A stretch of DNA of 64,000 bases, from positions 48,877,280 through 48,941,279 of the forward strand of contig OX463780.1 in the NCBI GenBank assembly GCA_949825025.1, read 5' to 3'. Below, in pieces: positions 12,300 through 24,919 of the stretch. Position 1 is the first letter of the stretch. Each line of letters starts with the position of its first letter. The notes below the pieces were generated by a model. It was not told the origin of the DNA. It did not search any database and was given only the letters and a program-made list of their open reading frames with translations. The DNA is from Siphlonurus alternatus. Lineage: Eukaryota > Arthropoda > Insecta > Ephemeroptera > Siphlonuridae. The position numbers were made by a program, and so were the translations under genes.

Positions 12300-14545
12300 T
12301 GATTTTGGGTTAACAAACCTATATTATAAAAAAAATTATCTCGGCGCGCGCTGACTTTTCACGACTTGCTAATTATCGAATGCACGTATTATGCACCTTA
12401 TTTATAATCTATTGATAAACCATGCTCCTATTTTCAATTACATAAACATATCGAATTTTATCGAGTGCATAGAAAACTTAAAAAAATTCAGTGTTTACGA
12501 ATGTTTCATACATTTTCCTATACTGTCACATTTCAATGATATTTTCGTTGTGATTGAAAGCTCTTCAATCATTGGTACATGATTTGTAACGACCCTTCTC
12601 ATTGGTTAATTTTGAACCAAGGACTATATGACGAAAATAACATTAAATATGATGAATCAATAGAATAATTGAGTTTCAAATCTGCCACGCACATATTTAC
12701 GATTAAGACACTGTATTCATATACTGAAATAAAAATGCTGACAATGTGTTTATATTTCCGTTTTTGAAGCTGTTGGTATCAATTTCAGAATGAAAACACA
12801 ACGATTGGTAGAACTTATGTACAATTATTTACATAAACAAACGAATGTTTTATGGGTTGGTTTTAAATGCAAATAGCTGGGGTACATCAGAGTTTTATGT
12901 TAATATCTTGGAATTTGAAATGTACGTCTTGCACAATCTTTGAAGGATAATACTTCATAAATTGTTTATTTTACAACTCTAATATTATATTATAGGAGAA
13001 AAATAACATATTTTTATGTAAATGTACAAGCTGTTACAACAAATTTAATATGAACATAAGTGTGCAATAAAGATTTTATTTTTCCTTTTGGGGTACGGTG
13101 GAGTTTTTTTTTTTTTTTTTTTTTTATTATTTTGTGGAGGGAAACTTTTAATTTATTCAAAATAATATAAGACTAAATAAAATACTCTTAACTATATTTA
13201 TCTATACTCTACAAGATTTTTGTTAATTTTTAATGAAATGAAAATGCAATGATGTTCCTATTTCAAATTTATTTTTTTTAAATATTTCATTGCCTTATTA
13301 TAAAATTAAGTATCTGCAATAAAAACGAAATAAAAAAGATAATTGACCTTCTAGCATTACCAGGTGAGGGGGGGGGGGGCAAAACGACCCCCAACTGAAA
13401 AAGCATGAAAATGTATAGAAGACTGTTTTAAAATAATATCTGAAAAATCAGTTGTCCTTATAGTTAGCCTAAGGGCAAAGTAAAAAAATTCTACATAATT
13501 TATTAAGGGTTAAGATTTTGTACTTTAATCAAATGTGTTTCATGGAAAGTGGAACCAGATTATTTTGGAACTCGGGGAAATTATAATTATTATACTCATG
13601 TTATTATTTGTATATGTTGATGATTATAAACATAAAATAAAATTATTAATTAAAAAACAAACTTTTACACCTGGCCTTTAAATATATATAGCTCTAGACG
13701 TACGGTACGTAAGGTTATATGCAGTACAATATTATTTAAAAAAATTGATAATAATATTTAATACTGTGATGTCAGAGGAATGCATCGATTTAACAAGGAA
13801 AGACGACGATCTTGCATGACTCTGACGTCATATCTAATTTCACTTCGATTTATATGTGCAGGTTTATATGGGCGGGAGTATATTATTTATATATACTCGT
13901 GGTCCATGCACAGCTCATTTAGTAGTGAAAAAATAACACTGTAAACGATATTCAACTTTTGCTTTGAGAATACCAAATTACGGCGAGCCCTTTGAATGCC
14001 TTATGTTTTCATAAGCTAATAAGATTAATAAGAAATACTGCATATTATATTAGCTTCATTCATGCAGCTCTGAAATTTGTTCTCGTATAAAAAGTACTTA
14101 TTTTTTTAAAAGTTACTTTAGTCACTTATAAAATTAGTGTTAACTGTAAATCAATTACATAATATATTTACATCATTTACTGATGTGACGTGCTGTATTG
14201 TATACAATACCTTTGAAAAGCAATAAATATGAAATGATTTGAAGAGAAGCACAAAATAAGATGGCATTAATAATTCAGTATTCAACTTACGGCAAGGTCG
14301 TCAATTCGGATTATGTAGTGAAATATATATTGGAGCTGCATGGGTACAGAATTCCGAACACATTCTAATGAGGCGATGGATTTATCCAGACATCTCAATA
14401 ATGGCGAGGTTAGCGCCAGCCTAATTCAATGAAACGTAGTTAATGAGAATCTTGATGGATAATTACTCTCTTCGAGGAAAAACAAATAATGGATGAGCAT
14501 ACTGAAGATATCAATATATATCTTATATATATATTGATATATACA
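12300..14545. other. Intergenic DNA between the tandem paralogues, proximal part
   Basis: AT-rich. Poly(T) at 13107-13125 and short direct repeats only. A TGACGTCA lies at 13823. No further exon or RNA gene recognised. Confidence 0.45.
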
Positions 14546-14945
14546 CAGCGTGTGGCGCAGTGCATTGACCGGTTCTCGTTAGATCACCGAAGTCAGGCTA
14601 CGTCGAGCGTGGTTAGTACTTGGATGGGTGACCATTTCAAGTAAAAATTACGTTGCTCCCTCCCTGAGGTAAATTCGTCTCGCTTTCCACCCAGTGCAGT
14701 GATGCACTTGTGTGTGGTTCCCCAGGCTTTGGACATCGCTTTGGTCCATTGAGAAAAAGTAGAGGTGTCCGTCCTGACTGAGGTTTTCCACGGTTTCCTC
14801 AGTCTCACCTCAGCGAATGATGCTGGGACGCATAGCATGCAGGCCGTGGCCACTATCCGTTCCCTACCTTATCCCTACCCAGTACCCCGCCGCGAGCTGT
14901 AAGCTCTTAGGGGTGTATCCTTGTAAAAAAAAAAAAAAAAAAAAA
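14546..14945 (+). mobile_element. Full-length SINE with a 5S rRNA-like head (about 400 bp)
   Basis: The head contains GATCACCGAAGTCAGGC and GGTTAGTACTTGGATGGG, matching the intermediate element and box C of the 5S rRNA internal promoter. The body then runs through a CTCGCTTTCCACC block and the GTTTTCCACGGTTTCCTCAG core seen in the other copies, and ends in a run of about 22 A. This is the SINE3 (5S-derived) plan, with a core like that of common invertebrate SINEs. It is non-coding; the 86-codon reverse frame across it is spurious. Confidence 0.8.
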
Positions 14946-15479
14946 ATTATAGCAGTGAACCTTGATGAGACGGAGTGGTTTCATTTGTTGCGATCCTTGC
15001 AGTGTGTCTCCATTCAACGTATTTAATTTAATATCAAAATAATTAAAAAATAATAAAAGTAATTATTAAATAATTAATGTTAATTTTAGGTTGCTTGGAT
15101 ATGGATGCAGCAGATAAAGAAAATACTAGGGGGTATATATAATCCCTACATCCTCTTAAAATTACCCGGAAAATGTAAAAGGTTCAGCTTTCGTAAAACG
15201 ACTGAAGTCGAGCCACTTTTTCATGATCAAAAATATCACATTTTATAGTAATTAATGATTAATTTTATCACCCCTTCGTGAATACACCCTTATATTTTTC
15301 TACGTGTAATCTCAAAGCCACTCCTCTAGTAATTTCTGTAAAATTAAAGAAAAATAAAAATTTTGGCAACATTGCAATAATAAATTGCAATAAAACGACT
15401 ACGTTGTTGTTACTTTCGAGTGTCAGTAACTTATAACTGTGCGCATATTTCACTTGACTACGCCCAGGAACGAACTTCT

Positions 15480-15640
15480 TATCAAATGAAAGGCTGAGTG
15501 CGTTTGACGGTCACCCGAGTGAATCGTAACTGTCTCCGCGGCGCTCGTCACCTCCACTTCTCGTTGTGAGAGATCTGTGATGTCGTAGTCAGTGCAAGTG
15601 AAGATTACCCATGATCTCGTAGACACAAATCATTGATAAG
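15480..15640 (+). other. Putative noncoding first exon of paralogue B
   Basis: A GC-rich island ends GATAAG before the donor GTGGGT at 15641. It would splice to 16984, eight bases before the ATG at 16992. It contains TCAGT (15591-15595), an arthropod initiator-like pentamer, but no clear TATA box lies upstream. The 5' boundary is uncertain. Confidence 0.45.
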
Positions 15641-15793
15641 GTGGGTACACCAATTTTAATAATTGTTTATTGGTTCCAAAATACATAATTTTAAGATTGT
15701 GGGGTTATAAAAATGTGAACCAAGCGTTTGAAATGTAAAATTGTAACAGAATTTTGACTATAATTTTATTTAATATAACGTGGGATTAAACCT

Positions 15794-15926
15794 GTATTAC
15801 ACGATAAATTTTGTATACAATTTTTCCTTTCAAGAAAATTTCATCTCCATAGAAACAAATGGAGTTGATGTTTTTTTGTAAGGAAAAATTGTATGCAAAA
15901 ATTAGAAAAATTGTATCGTGTAATAC
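15794..15926. repeat. Foldback in the 5' UTR intron of paralogue B
   Basis: TGTATTACACGATA at the left pairs with TATCGTGTAATAC at the right, and inner segments with AATTTTTCCTT and AAGGAAAAATT also pair. Confidence 0.65.
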
Positions 15927-16991
15927 CACCGGCATTAAAGAAGAGTTAATAATTCGATATTAAATTTTTACAACTTTGTTAGAAATTCACGTAATTTATA
16001 TTTTTTCTTAATTGTTAATTACGTTATGTTGATGTAATGCTGAATTAAAAAGAATATAAACTTTAATTATGAATGTGCCATGTAATTAAATATTTTTATG
16101 TCGTGGCAAAAGCACAAGTGAATTTCGAAAATATGTTATCATCAAGTTAACTTCAGATATTTATTTCAAAAGATAAATTAATTTATTCGTTTTTGCATTT
16201 TTCATGTTATATATAGAAATGATGAAAAATGGTACGTTATGATTTTTGTTAACGTGCATGAGAAAGAATATTTTTAACATTTGCATGATTTATGAAATTC
16301 TTTATATGTTGTGTTAATATAATGAAGCATTGATTCAAAGAATTAAGAAAAAAAAAAAGTTTGCTGGTTTCCATGCTTTAAAAAAATATATATTTAATTT
16401 ATGGTTGATTTAAGAGATGTGAGCATGCAACGTAAAGATCAAAAGTTATATGACTGAATGATCGACATAAAAAATATAGAACATTAATAATATAGCTGGG
16501 TTGTCTTAAAATATGCAAATGAATTGTTTTCTCCTCCAGCCATTTTCCATTTTCCAATCATAAAATATCGAGATGCTTCCATTTTTCATATATACGTATT
16601 AAGGTGGATTTTCATGGGCGGCAACGGCGACGCGGCGCGCGGCGCGATTTTAACTTAAAAGCTGTGAAATCCTATGCGGCGGCGAATTCGCAGGTAATCG
16701 CGTTAATTACGATGCTCTTTTTCTTTTAACCGCCCAATATGGCCGCCAATGGATGTTACAGCAAGTGCGCATTATTCGCGTCGCGTCGCATGGTAAAAAT
16801 CGCCATGTGAATCCGCCTTTATAGTCCTTAAAAGTATAATAGACAAGTAAGTAAGTCACTGAAAAAGAGCTCTCAGAATCAGTCCGTTCACAGACTTTAT
16901 CATACAGTGTTCACTTGCCTCAAGACTAATCTGTACGAGCTCCTTTGCATTGCCCACCACATCACGTGACGTCACTGACGCAGGTGGCGCG

Positions 16992-19900
16992 ATGTTGCTG
17001 CGAGCCGTGGCGGTGCTCCAGCTTCTCGCGATGACCGCCGCCCCTGAGGCCCCCATGACGGGGCTGGGGGCGGCACTGCTGGACAGTGACTTCATGCCCC
17101 CGAGCCTCCTGATGCAGTCCGACCCCGCCCCCCGCCCCCAGGCCCCCACCATCAACAACGCAAGCGTCAGCATCGCTCTATCAACCATGGGCTTTCACAG
17201 GTAACGAATAAATAATTATTTTATTATACTTTTGCATATTATATGCTTCAATGTTGTTACCGTTTTTGTGTAAATTTATTTCAGTTTCAAGTCAATTTCA
17301 AGAAACTTTATAATTTTTAACATTTTTATGCTGCATATTTTAGGCGCAAATCACAGAAGAAGATACATGATTCTCAATAATCATGCAAGAAAGTTTCATT
17401 CAGTTAGAGGTTGACGCTAATAACCGTGCAAGCTTGCATGAGAAACCTGAATATCCATCCCAAAAATTCTGAATCCGCTAATTAAAGATTGATTTTGGCA
17501 TTCCCCTCGAGCTAGCTAGTATACTATTTTGCTCATATAAACGAGAATAGACAATAATGGTTGCATTTTTTTATTTCATAATTAGAAAATATACATAAAA
17601 TTATGATTTTCTGAAATTTTTTCAGATTTTTTGGAGTGCGGGAACTAGTTTTTAAAAAATATTTAAAATATCTGAATTAGGGTGGTACATCTGATGGGAC
17701 AACCGTGACGTCATCAATAGCCAATCACAACAACCGTGATGTCATCAATAGCCAATCACAGCACGACAAATGACGTCACGGTTGTCCCATCAGGTGTACC
17801 ACCCTAATTCAGAGATTTTAAATATTTTTTTAAAATTAGTTCTCGCACTCAAAAAAAATCTGAAAAAATTCAGAAAAGCATAATTTTAGGTATATTTTCT
17901 AATTATGAAATAAAAAAATGCAACCATTATTGTCTATTCGCATCCCACATAATATGTTGACACGATGATTGGTGTAGACGGATGATGAACGAGTACCTGT
18001 GTCGCGGCTACATGGCGGAGGACATTCTGGAGAGGCTGCAGCGGAACGCCGAGGACACCACGTGGCAGCGAGGACCGGACACCACCGGGAGACACAAGGA
18101 CAGTCTGCGGGCCAGGGTGCTGCTGACTGACCAGGGGTCATCGAACTACCGTAGCTGGCTCGAGAGGTCAGTGATCTCTCATGGTGCAATGTATGAGCTT
18201 ACTGGTAGCTTAACAATGGACAACCTGCATGAAAAAAAAATACTGCAGAAATGAATAGAGGGTACCAAATTATGCTACTCTGAATTTTTTCAGATTTTTT
18301 TGAGACCCAGAACTATTTTTAAATAATTATTAAAAGTGCGGCCACGCCCCCTGGAGGCGTCAATAGGCGTCCAGTCTCTATCCTTTTTATTAAGAATTCA
18401 GAGGTGCCAACTGAAATCACAGGACTTTCAATAATTATTTAAAAATAGTTCCGGGTCTCCAAAAAATCTGAAAAAATTCAGAGTAGCATAATTTGGTACC
18501 CTCTATTCATTTCTGCAATAAAATTTTTTCATGTATGTTGTCCATTAAGCTGATCGTTAATGATAATTATTTGTAAAGGAAAATTTGAATGGAAGAAGAT
18601 CGTATTAAAATATGTATTACTATATACTTTTTACCGTATATAACAATATTAATTTATATAAAAATATATATCAATATGGGATAGCTAAAAGAAAAGCAAT
18701 AAAATTACCAAGCTTGAATCCCCATACACACATTAATAGAGCATATATTATAATCTGAATAAATGCATCGATCTGCTGGCACTAATTCCCAAAATGCTTG
18801 TAAAACTTCATGTATTTAATTCAAAATTGGAAATCAGATGAAACTTAAAACGTCTCTGCATTGACTCTCTAGAAACCCATACAAATGTTATTTAAATATA
18901 TTGTATATAATTTCTGCTTGATTTTTTTATCAGAGTAGATTTTAAATTTACAAACAGGCCGAGCGCTTGCGTCAAAACTGCCGAACTCCGGATATGACTG
19001 ATACTGGTGACCTCACAGGAGCGCGGTGCTGGAGGACATTTACCGCCACTTCGAGCACGATGGTCGCGGGGAGAGCGACGTGGAGCTGCCGGTCGAGAGC
19101 AGAGGCGCGGACGACGAGGACGAGGTAATTAAGAACGGTGTCATGTTGAACTCGGGAAGATTTCAAAGAAATAATCTACTGGAAACTCAGAATATTTCTC
19201 AAATTAACGGTATTAAGGCTGAATCAAACTAAGAAGGCTGGTCCCTAACTTTCGAGTAAAACATATATAATTTTATAATCATGATAAGACCGTTTACATA
19301 TAATACATAAGTCAGTAATATTAATCAGGTTAATTTAGCTGCGCACGAATTCAATAAATTGCGTCTTATTCAATCTGAAAACAATGTTTTTACAACTCAG
19401 AGATTTTATATAATGATTGATGTAATGAAATATAAATTTTATATAGAATGAAAGCTCTCTGATATAACATTCTTGTTGGTCTGAATGAAACGTGTGGTTT
19501 TCAGGACTCGAGTTCTCAAAAAGGTAAGAGTTCGGTCAAAGGTCAGCGCGCCAGTAAGCCGCGGCCTGCCGCCACCAAAGAGAAAGGTCGGCGGCCTTCG
19601 AGCACCACCACGGCACTGGAGGACAGCGCGACGGCGGGTCAGCACACTCGCGACGAGTACCTCGAATTTCCGCCCCACGACGTGGCCGAGGGCGGCTGGA
19701 CTGGCCTGGGTTTCGGCATGGAGGACCTCTATGACATCACGCTCACCGCTGTCGCCTTCCTCGCGTTCGGAATTTTCATTCTGAACGTATTCCTCGGCAT
19801 CGTAACTCAGGTGCATACCACGTGGATTTGAGGGACGCTTGTGACATCCATATAGTTAATTTCTGATGTCCACAATTTTACCGTTGCAACGTGGTGAATT

Positions 19901-22643
19901 AATTGTAAACGTGCATGGATTTAAATGCAAATAAAGCAAAATTACATCACATGGTGGCCGTCTCATGAAAATCAAAATTAATTCTAAATTTTTATATGCT
20001 TTTTCATTCATTTTCTTTTCTACATGATTCTTTGTTTGAAATCAAAATTATATGAAGCAAAATAACAAAAAATACAAAAATTTGTATTTATACTTATTAC
20101 GTTAAATAATATATTATATACTTTATATTTCGATATTCAAATCAGAGTGCAATAAAAGCTATAATGCAGATATTATATGTGATATGCTGCTCATATAACG
20201 TTAACAAAAAAATATATTTTTAGGTTTTTGGCTTTTAGTGCCATATTACATTAAACTACACGTACACGGTATAATAATAAAATATATACACAAATATCAA
20301 GGAAAGTAAATTTGTCATACAGTTACAATTTAATATTGCATGTGCTCAGCACCTCACATTTTCGCGTTTTCCACCTCAAATAAATCTTATTTGTGTAGAT
20401 GAAATTCATAAAAATTCAAATTCAAATTCAAATTCAAATTTTTATTTCGATCATAGGCTGTACAGCATGGATCACGTCAATTATTACATTAAATATGTAA
20501 CATACTTAATTCTAATTAAAATTAGCCTAAATTTAATAAATTTAAACACATATACCCAAACAATATTTAAAATATATATGATCTATAAAATTAATACAAT
20601 AATTAAAATTGTGTCCTTTTAAACATCACATTAGCACCATAATATATTTAACACACAACTTTTAAATTCAATTAAAAGTCTATACATCTTGACAAAATAA
20701 TTAGTTATTTTAACAATTTACTAGTAGTAAATTAGTTATTTAAAAAGCACTTTTGCATAAATTGTCATATATTCACATAATTTATTTCTTCTTTTCACAG
20801 TACAATAAGTTTCTTGATGCACTTACTCTTCTTGTATGAATTATTATGAAAATTATAAAATTTTAATATGAAAATTTAACCACAATCACATGTTTGATGT
20901 TATTTTTCCCTTTTTTTTTTTTTTTTTTTTTCACTGTATCACATTATCTTGATGATCTTAATGGATGATAATTAAGTTTTACATTAATATATTGGTTTTC
21001 TCACTATAGTAATTATTATGCTGTGTCAGCTACGTTCCAGTTTGCTACATCTCCATCTGTTATTTTTGTGTCCTCTGAATAAAATTCTTTAATATTGTAA
21101 TACTCTTTTTTTATTAAGATAGTTTTCAGTTTATTTTTGAATACATTATCACTACTTTCATCTCGCAATGATTGTGGTATAAAATCGTGAATTTTATGCG
21201 TTTGGTAATATGGATTATTTTTATAAAAAGCAGATTGGTGTTTTTTTACTACTACCTTCGATTTATTTCTTGTATTGTATGGAGAAATGTCGGAAACTTG
21301 ATCGTATGACTCAGCATGTAGTCTTTTATACATTGCACATTTGTAAATATAAATACACGGTAAAGTTAACATGTTCAGTTCCCTAAAATATGTTCTACAT
21401 GAATCATATTTTTTAAACCCTTTTATTGTTTTAAGAGCCCTTTTTTGAAGAATAAACAGTCTATTTAACATAACATTATCACTACCCCACATTATTATAC
21501 AGTAGCTTAAATGAGAATATATATTTGCATAATATACAGACAGTAATGTAGGATCTGACACAATTCTTTTTAATGAATACAACAAAAAATTTCCTCTATT
21601 TATTGTTGTCATCATAATTATATTAAGATAATCTTACTATAATTTATGATGACAATTTTTATGAATTTCATCTACACACCATCAGATCCTTCCCTCTTTA
21701 CCTTCAAATTCTTCAAATATATATGTATCTAGACTTATATTAACTTATATATAAGTCTAGATAAATTATATATATATATATATATATATTTATCTAGACT
21801 TATGATTATATTAACTTCTGCATTTCCCCACAGAAAACCGGGACCCAAACGGTGATGGTTGCCAACTCCGGCAACTCGTCGTTGCCTGTCCGCATCCGCC
21901 GCGGCTCGATGGAGTTCATGGACAGTCCGACCCACGAGCGGATCGCCCGCTGGGCCGAGGAGCTACCTGAGAGCTTCCAGGAGTTGCCGGAGGAGGCGGT
22001 CGGGAGGCTGGCGCTGCTGTCGCTCAACGTCGCCATCCGTGCGAAACCCGCGCACTGTCTGCAGTCCGCGCTGTGCAGGGCCAACCAGGAGTCGAGGGGC
22101 CTCGAGGGACAGGCCAAGTACTGGCTGCCGATGTGGAGGTGAGTCCTGTACGTAGATTTTGGACATCACTTTGGTCCGTTGATTTTTAAAGTAGAGGCGT
22201 CCGTCCTGACTGAGGTTTTCCACGGTTCCCTCAGTCTCACCTCAGCGAATGCTGGTGACGCGCGCGTTATAACAGGCCATGGGCACCATCCTTTCCCTTC
22301 TTTATATATCTTTATCCATTACCCCGCCTTGAGCTCCAAGCTCACAGGGTTGTATCTTTTAAAAAAATAAGTCAGGTATCTCTGAAGCAAGGGTGATCAT
22401 ATCCATCAATTTTAATTCTTAGCAAGAGAGGGGGGGGTGAAGGGTGACTGGTAGTGGTAAAGCTTATTTTGAACCCACCACTAACTTGCTGTTGTTGACA
22501 GCCTGGGCATGAGCTGGCTGGCACGACGAGGCGGTTCTGAGGCGGGCACCTCTGCGCTCTTCTCGGGGGCGCTGGAGAACTTGAGTGCCGCCACTCTGGG
22601 ACTGGCGGGGGTGCGCTGTCACGTGCTCTTCCCGCCCTGCTGA
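16992..22643 (+). CDS. Uncharacterised single-pass membrane protein, tandem paralogue B (418 aa, six coding exons)
   Basis: Coding exons 16992-17200, 17978-18166, 19019-19124, 19505-19810, 21834-22138 and 22502-22643 join in the same phases as paralogue A and give 418 aa. The ATG at 16992 lies eight bases after a GACGCAG acceptor, and a short hydrophobic leader follows (MLLRAVAVLQLLAM). The shared blocks are the exon 1 peptide LLDSDFMPPSLLMQSDPAP, the exon 2 motif MNEYLCRGYMAEDILERLQR, the membrane segment at about 246-268, THERIARW, LEGQAKYWLP and the C-terminal LGMSWLARRGG block with its final cysteines. The exon 4 linker is Lys/Arg-rich here, where paralogue A is His/Glu-rich. Intron 4 contains an antisense LINE fragment; introns 1 and 2 contain foldback elements and intron 5 a SINE. 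The intact frame and conserved phases argue that it is functional. The function is unknown. Confidence 0.88.
17545..17939. repeat. 395-bp foldback in intron 1 of paralogue B
   Basis: The termini GAATAGACAATAATGG and CCATTATTGTCTATTC enclose a nearly complete palindrome with two TGACGTCA motifs and a duplicated AATAGCCAATCACA near the centre. The inner arms share the TCAGATTTTTT module of the 481 and 18215 elements. Confidence 0.85.
18215..18546. mobile_element. Foldback MITE in intron 2 of paralogue B (332 bp)
   Basis: The ends AATGGACAAC and GTTGTCCATT flank a hairpin with arms containing GAATAGAGGGTACCAAATTA. A near-identical copy is at 24920-25240, so this family moved recently. Confidence 0.85.
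20392..21678 (-). mobile_element. 5'-truncated LINE fragment flanked by a 25-bp inverted repeat, antisense in intron 4 of paralogue B
   Basis: On the - strand, 21615-21016 encodes 199 residues typical of the C-terminal part of a LINE reverse transcriptase (VYYANIYSHLSYCIIMWGS, LFILQKRALKTI). It is followed by about 0.6 kb of 3' sequence ending in four TTTGAA units, a LINE-style tail. The endonuclease and the catalytic reverse-transcriptase motifs are absent. Unusually, TGTGTAGATGAAATTCATAA at 20392 is repeated in inverse orientation, ending at 21678. Confidence 0.8.
22160..22370 (+). mobile_element. SINE in intron 5 of paralogue B
   Basis: The core GTTTTCCACGGTTCCCTCAG, CAGCGAATGCTGG and CTTGAGCTCCAAGCTC match the full-length SINE at 14546; the tail is TTAAAAAAATAA. 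The 5S-like head is missing. Confidence 0.75.
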
Positions 22644-22908
22644 CGTCACGCCGCGCCGCGTGGAGGAGACTCGCGGCCCCAGCTAAGGGTACCTACCCCC
22701 TAGTACCCCACCATGTGTTGTTATTCAAATTTGTCAGACCATATCGAGTGATGTGTGTGTGATTTTCGGTGAACAAACATTGAATCTTTTTTAATGTTGT
22801 GCATGCAACGAATGGATTTTCAGGAAGAACTATTATATACGGAGTTAAGACTTCATATGTGAAGCAATCTTGTGTAGATTATTTCAGTTTTTTTTTTGTC
22901 AATTGGTG

Positions 22909-23404
22909 AATGGGGTACTGACCGGTATTTGAGTTAGCAATACTAGTAAAAAGTACTATGAATTCTATGAAGAACGAGCCCTATTAGAGCATTCTACGAC
23001 AATTTGCTGATTTTATATGAATTTTTAAAACTTTTTTTGATGACGTCATAACATTGAATCTTAAATGGGAAAATGCATCAGTTAACATTGCTAAAATGAA
23101 AAGTTATTGAAGTACGAATTTGAAACCTTCATTATCGTGATTCTAGCACCTGAAAACCTTGCAAATGAAGTTTTGGTTACAAAACCAATTTCAATATTAA
23201 GTATGGGATTTGGTAATGTTAACTGATATATTTTCCCATTTAAGATTCAATGCTATGACGTCATTTTTGAGAGGTTTTAAAAATTCATACAAAATCAGGA
23301 AATTGTCGTAGAATGCTGTAATAGGGCTTGTTCTTCATGAAATTCTCGTGCCTTTTGAAATATTGACAAAAACTTGCAACTTTTTTTTTGGTCAGTACCC
23401 CATT
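22909..23404. mobile_element. 496-bp foldback element downstream of paralogue B
   Basis: The terminal inverted repeat AATGGGGTACTGACC pairs with GGTCAGTACCCCATT. The arms pair along most of their length and each contains TGACGTCA. It begins 266 bases after the paralogue B stop, probably inside the 3' UTR. Confidence 0.8.
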
Positions 23405-23435
23405 ATTAAAATGAAAATATGGGAAATGAGTTATT

Positions 23436-23441
23436 AATAAA
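23436..23441 (+). terminator. Candidate polyadenylation signal of paralogue B
   Basis: The first AATAAA I see after the stop at 22643. If used, the 3' UTR would contain the whole foldback at 22909-23404 and could form a long hairpin in the mRNA. Confidence 0.35.
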
Positions 23442-24919
23442 AATTCTAAACAGAATTGCAATGAAATTTATATTCTCTATTGTTTTTATTATAATAAGTT
23501 GAAATATAATTTTATAAATTATTGCATGCATTTATAATAAAATACTTGATTTGTGTACAAAATGTATATAGATTGTAAATATACATGTGATATTTCAAAC
23601 TTTTGGAATGAAAAAATAAAACTTAATGTCACGAAAAATGAATTAAAAAAATTTCACTATTATTTTATTTCATGTACCTCACCTTGAAAAACAATTAAAT
23701 TGCATTTATTTTTAGGTTTATCCCCACTTCCCCTTCTCTTACCCACTTATATACGACGTATTAAATTGAATGGAAACTTATAAGATGGATGCGCTTCCAT
23801 ATGGATAACAAAGAAATTCAATAGCCAGTTCAATAGACTCTTGATGACAACCCTTGTATAACACTATTATAATAAAGCATATTTATTAATTAATATATTC
23901 ACAAAGTATAATTATTATAATAAATTATAATGAAAAATATATTATAAATTGTTTTAATATAAAAACTTTGTATACTTAATTAATATAAAATACTTTAAAA
24001 GTATAATATTACAAGCTTTATTAAATAGAAAAAAATATAGTAAAATAAGTATGCTAAATTATAATTAAGTATAATTTCATTATTTTACAAGATCATGGCT
24101 ACTATTAAAAACAAATGAGCATCATAAAGCGTTGTAATAATTTAGCTAGTCAGCTGATAGGAAATTTCTGTGAACACGAGGAAAGCGTTTTTTGATAAAA
24201 ATGGAGAAAAATGACGGGAAGTATCCGTGATTGGATTTATTCTTTTTTTTTTTTCTTATTTTATTTTTAATTCTTAATTTTTATTAATACTTGCATTCAT
24301 TAAGGTAAAATTATACTTTGTGACGCTTTCTCGATCGAGCTTTGTTGAGAGATTACAACACCAAAACCTCTTCGATCCGTGCATCTATAAATCTATAAAT
24401 TATATCTATAAATTAAACACAAGGTTAAATTAGAAGAAACTTGACATTTTAATATTAGATTTTCAATTACACAATAATTATTCATCAATTTCACATACAT
24501 TAATAAAATTCTCCAAGTACATGCAGGTATTTAATGCAACAAACAATTTCTCTTGCTTTGATAATGAGTAATTGTAATTTTATTATTTTAACCTGTTTTA
24601 ACCTGAATATAAGATCACATAATTAGTGTTAAAATTTTCACGTTAAATGTAAAATAATTTTTTATACTTAATAGCATCACAGAAATATTTTAAAATTGAA
24701 AAAACATTTCTTTTTACTTTTTATAAATATTAAAAACTACACGATAGCACGTAATACGTATAATATGCAAATGTTGAATTCAAAACAATGAAATTAAGAA
24801 CATTAGACATCAATAATTTATTTATATAAAAAAGGAGACCATGCATTATTAATTTTTAATTCACCTCGATCGGGACATGGGACTTTTCCAATTTTCAAGA
24901 CGCATGAATTGAATTTTTG
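23442..24919. other. AT-rich intergenic DNA
   Basis: Nothing recognised beyond short A/T runs and several AATAAA motifs. Confidence 0.5.

Noticed and set aside
14575..14640. A 5S rRNA gene
   Set aside because: Only the internal promoter boxes match; the rest of the 5S sequence is absent and a SINE body follows.
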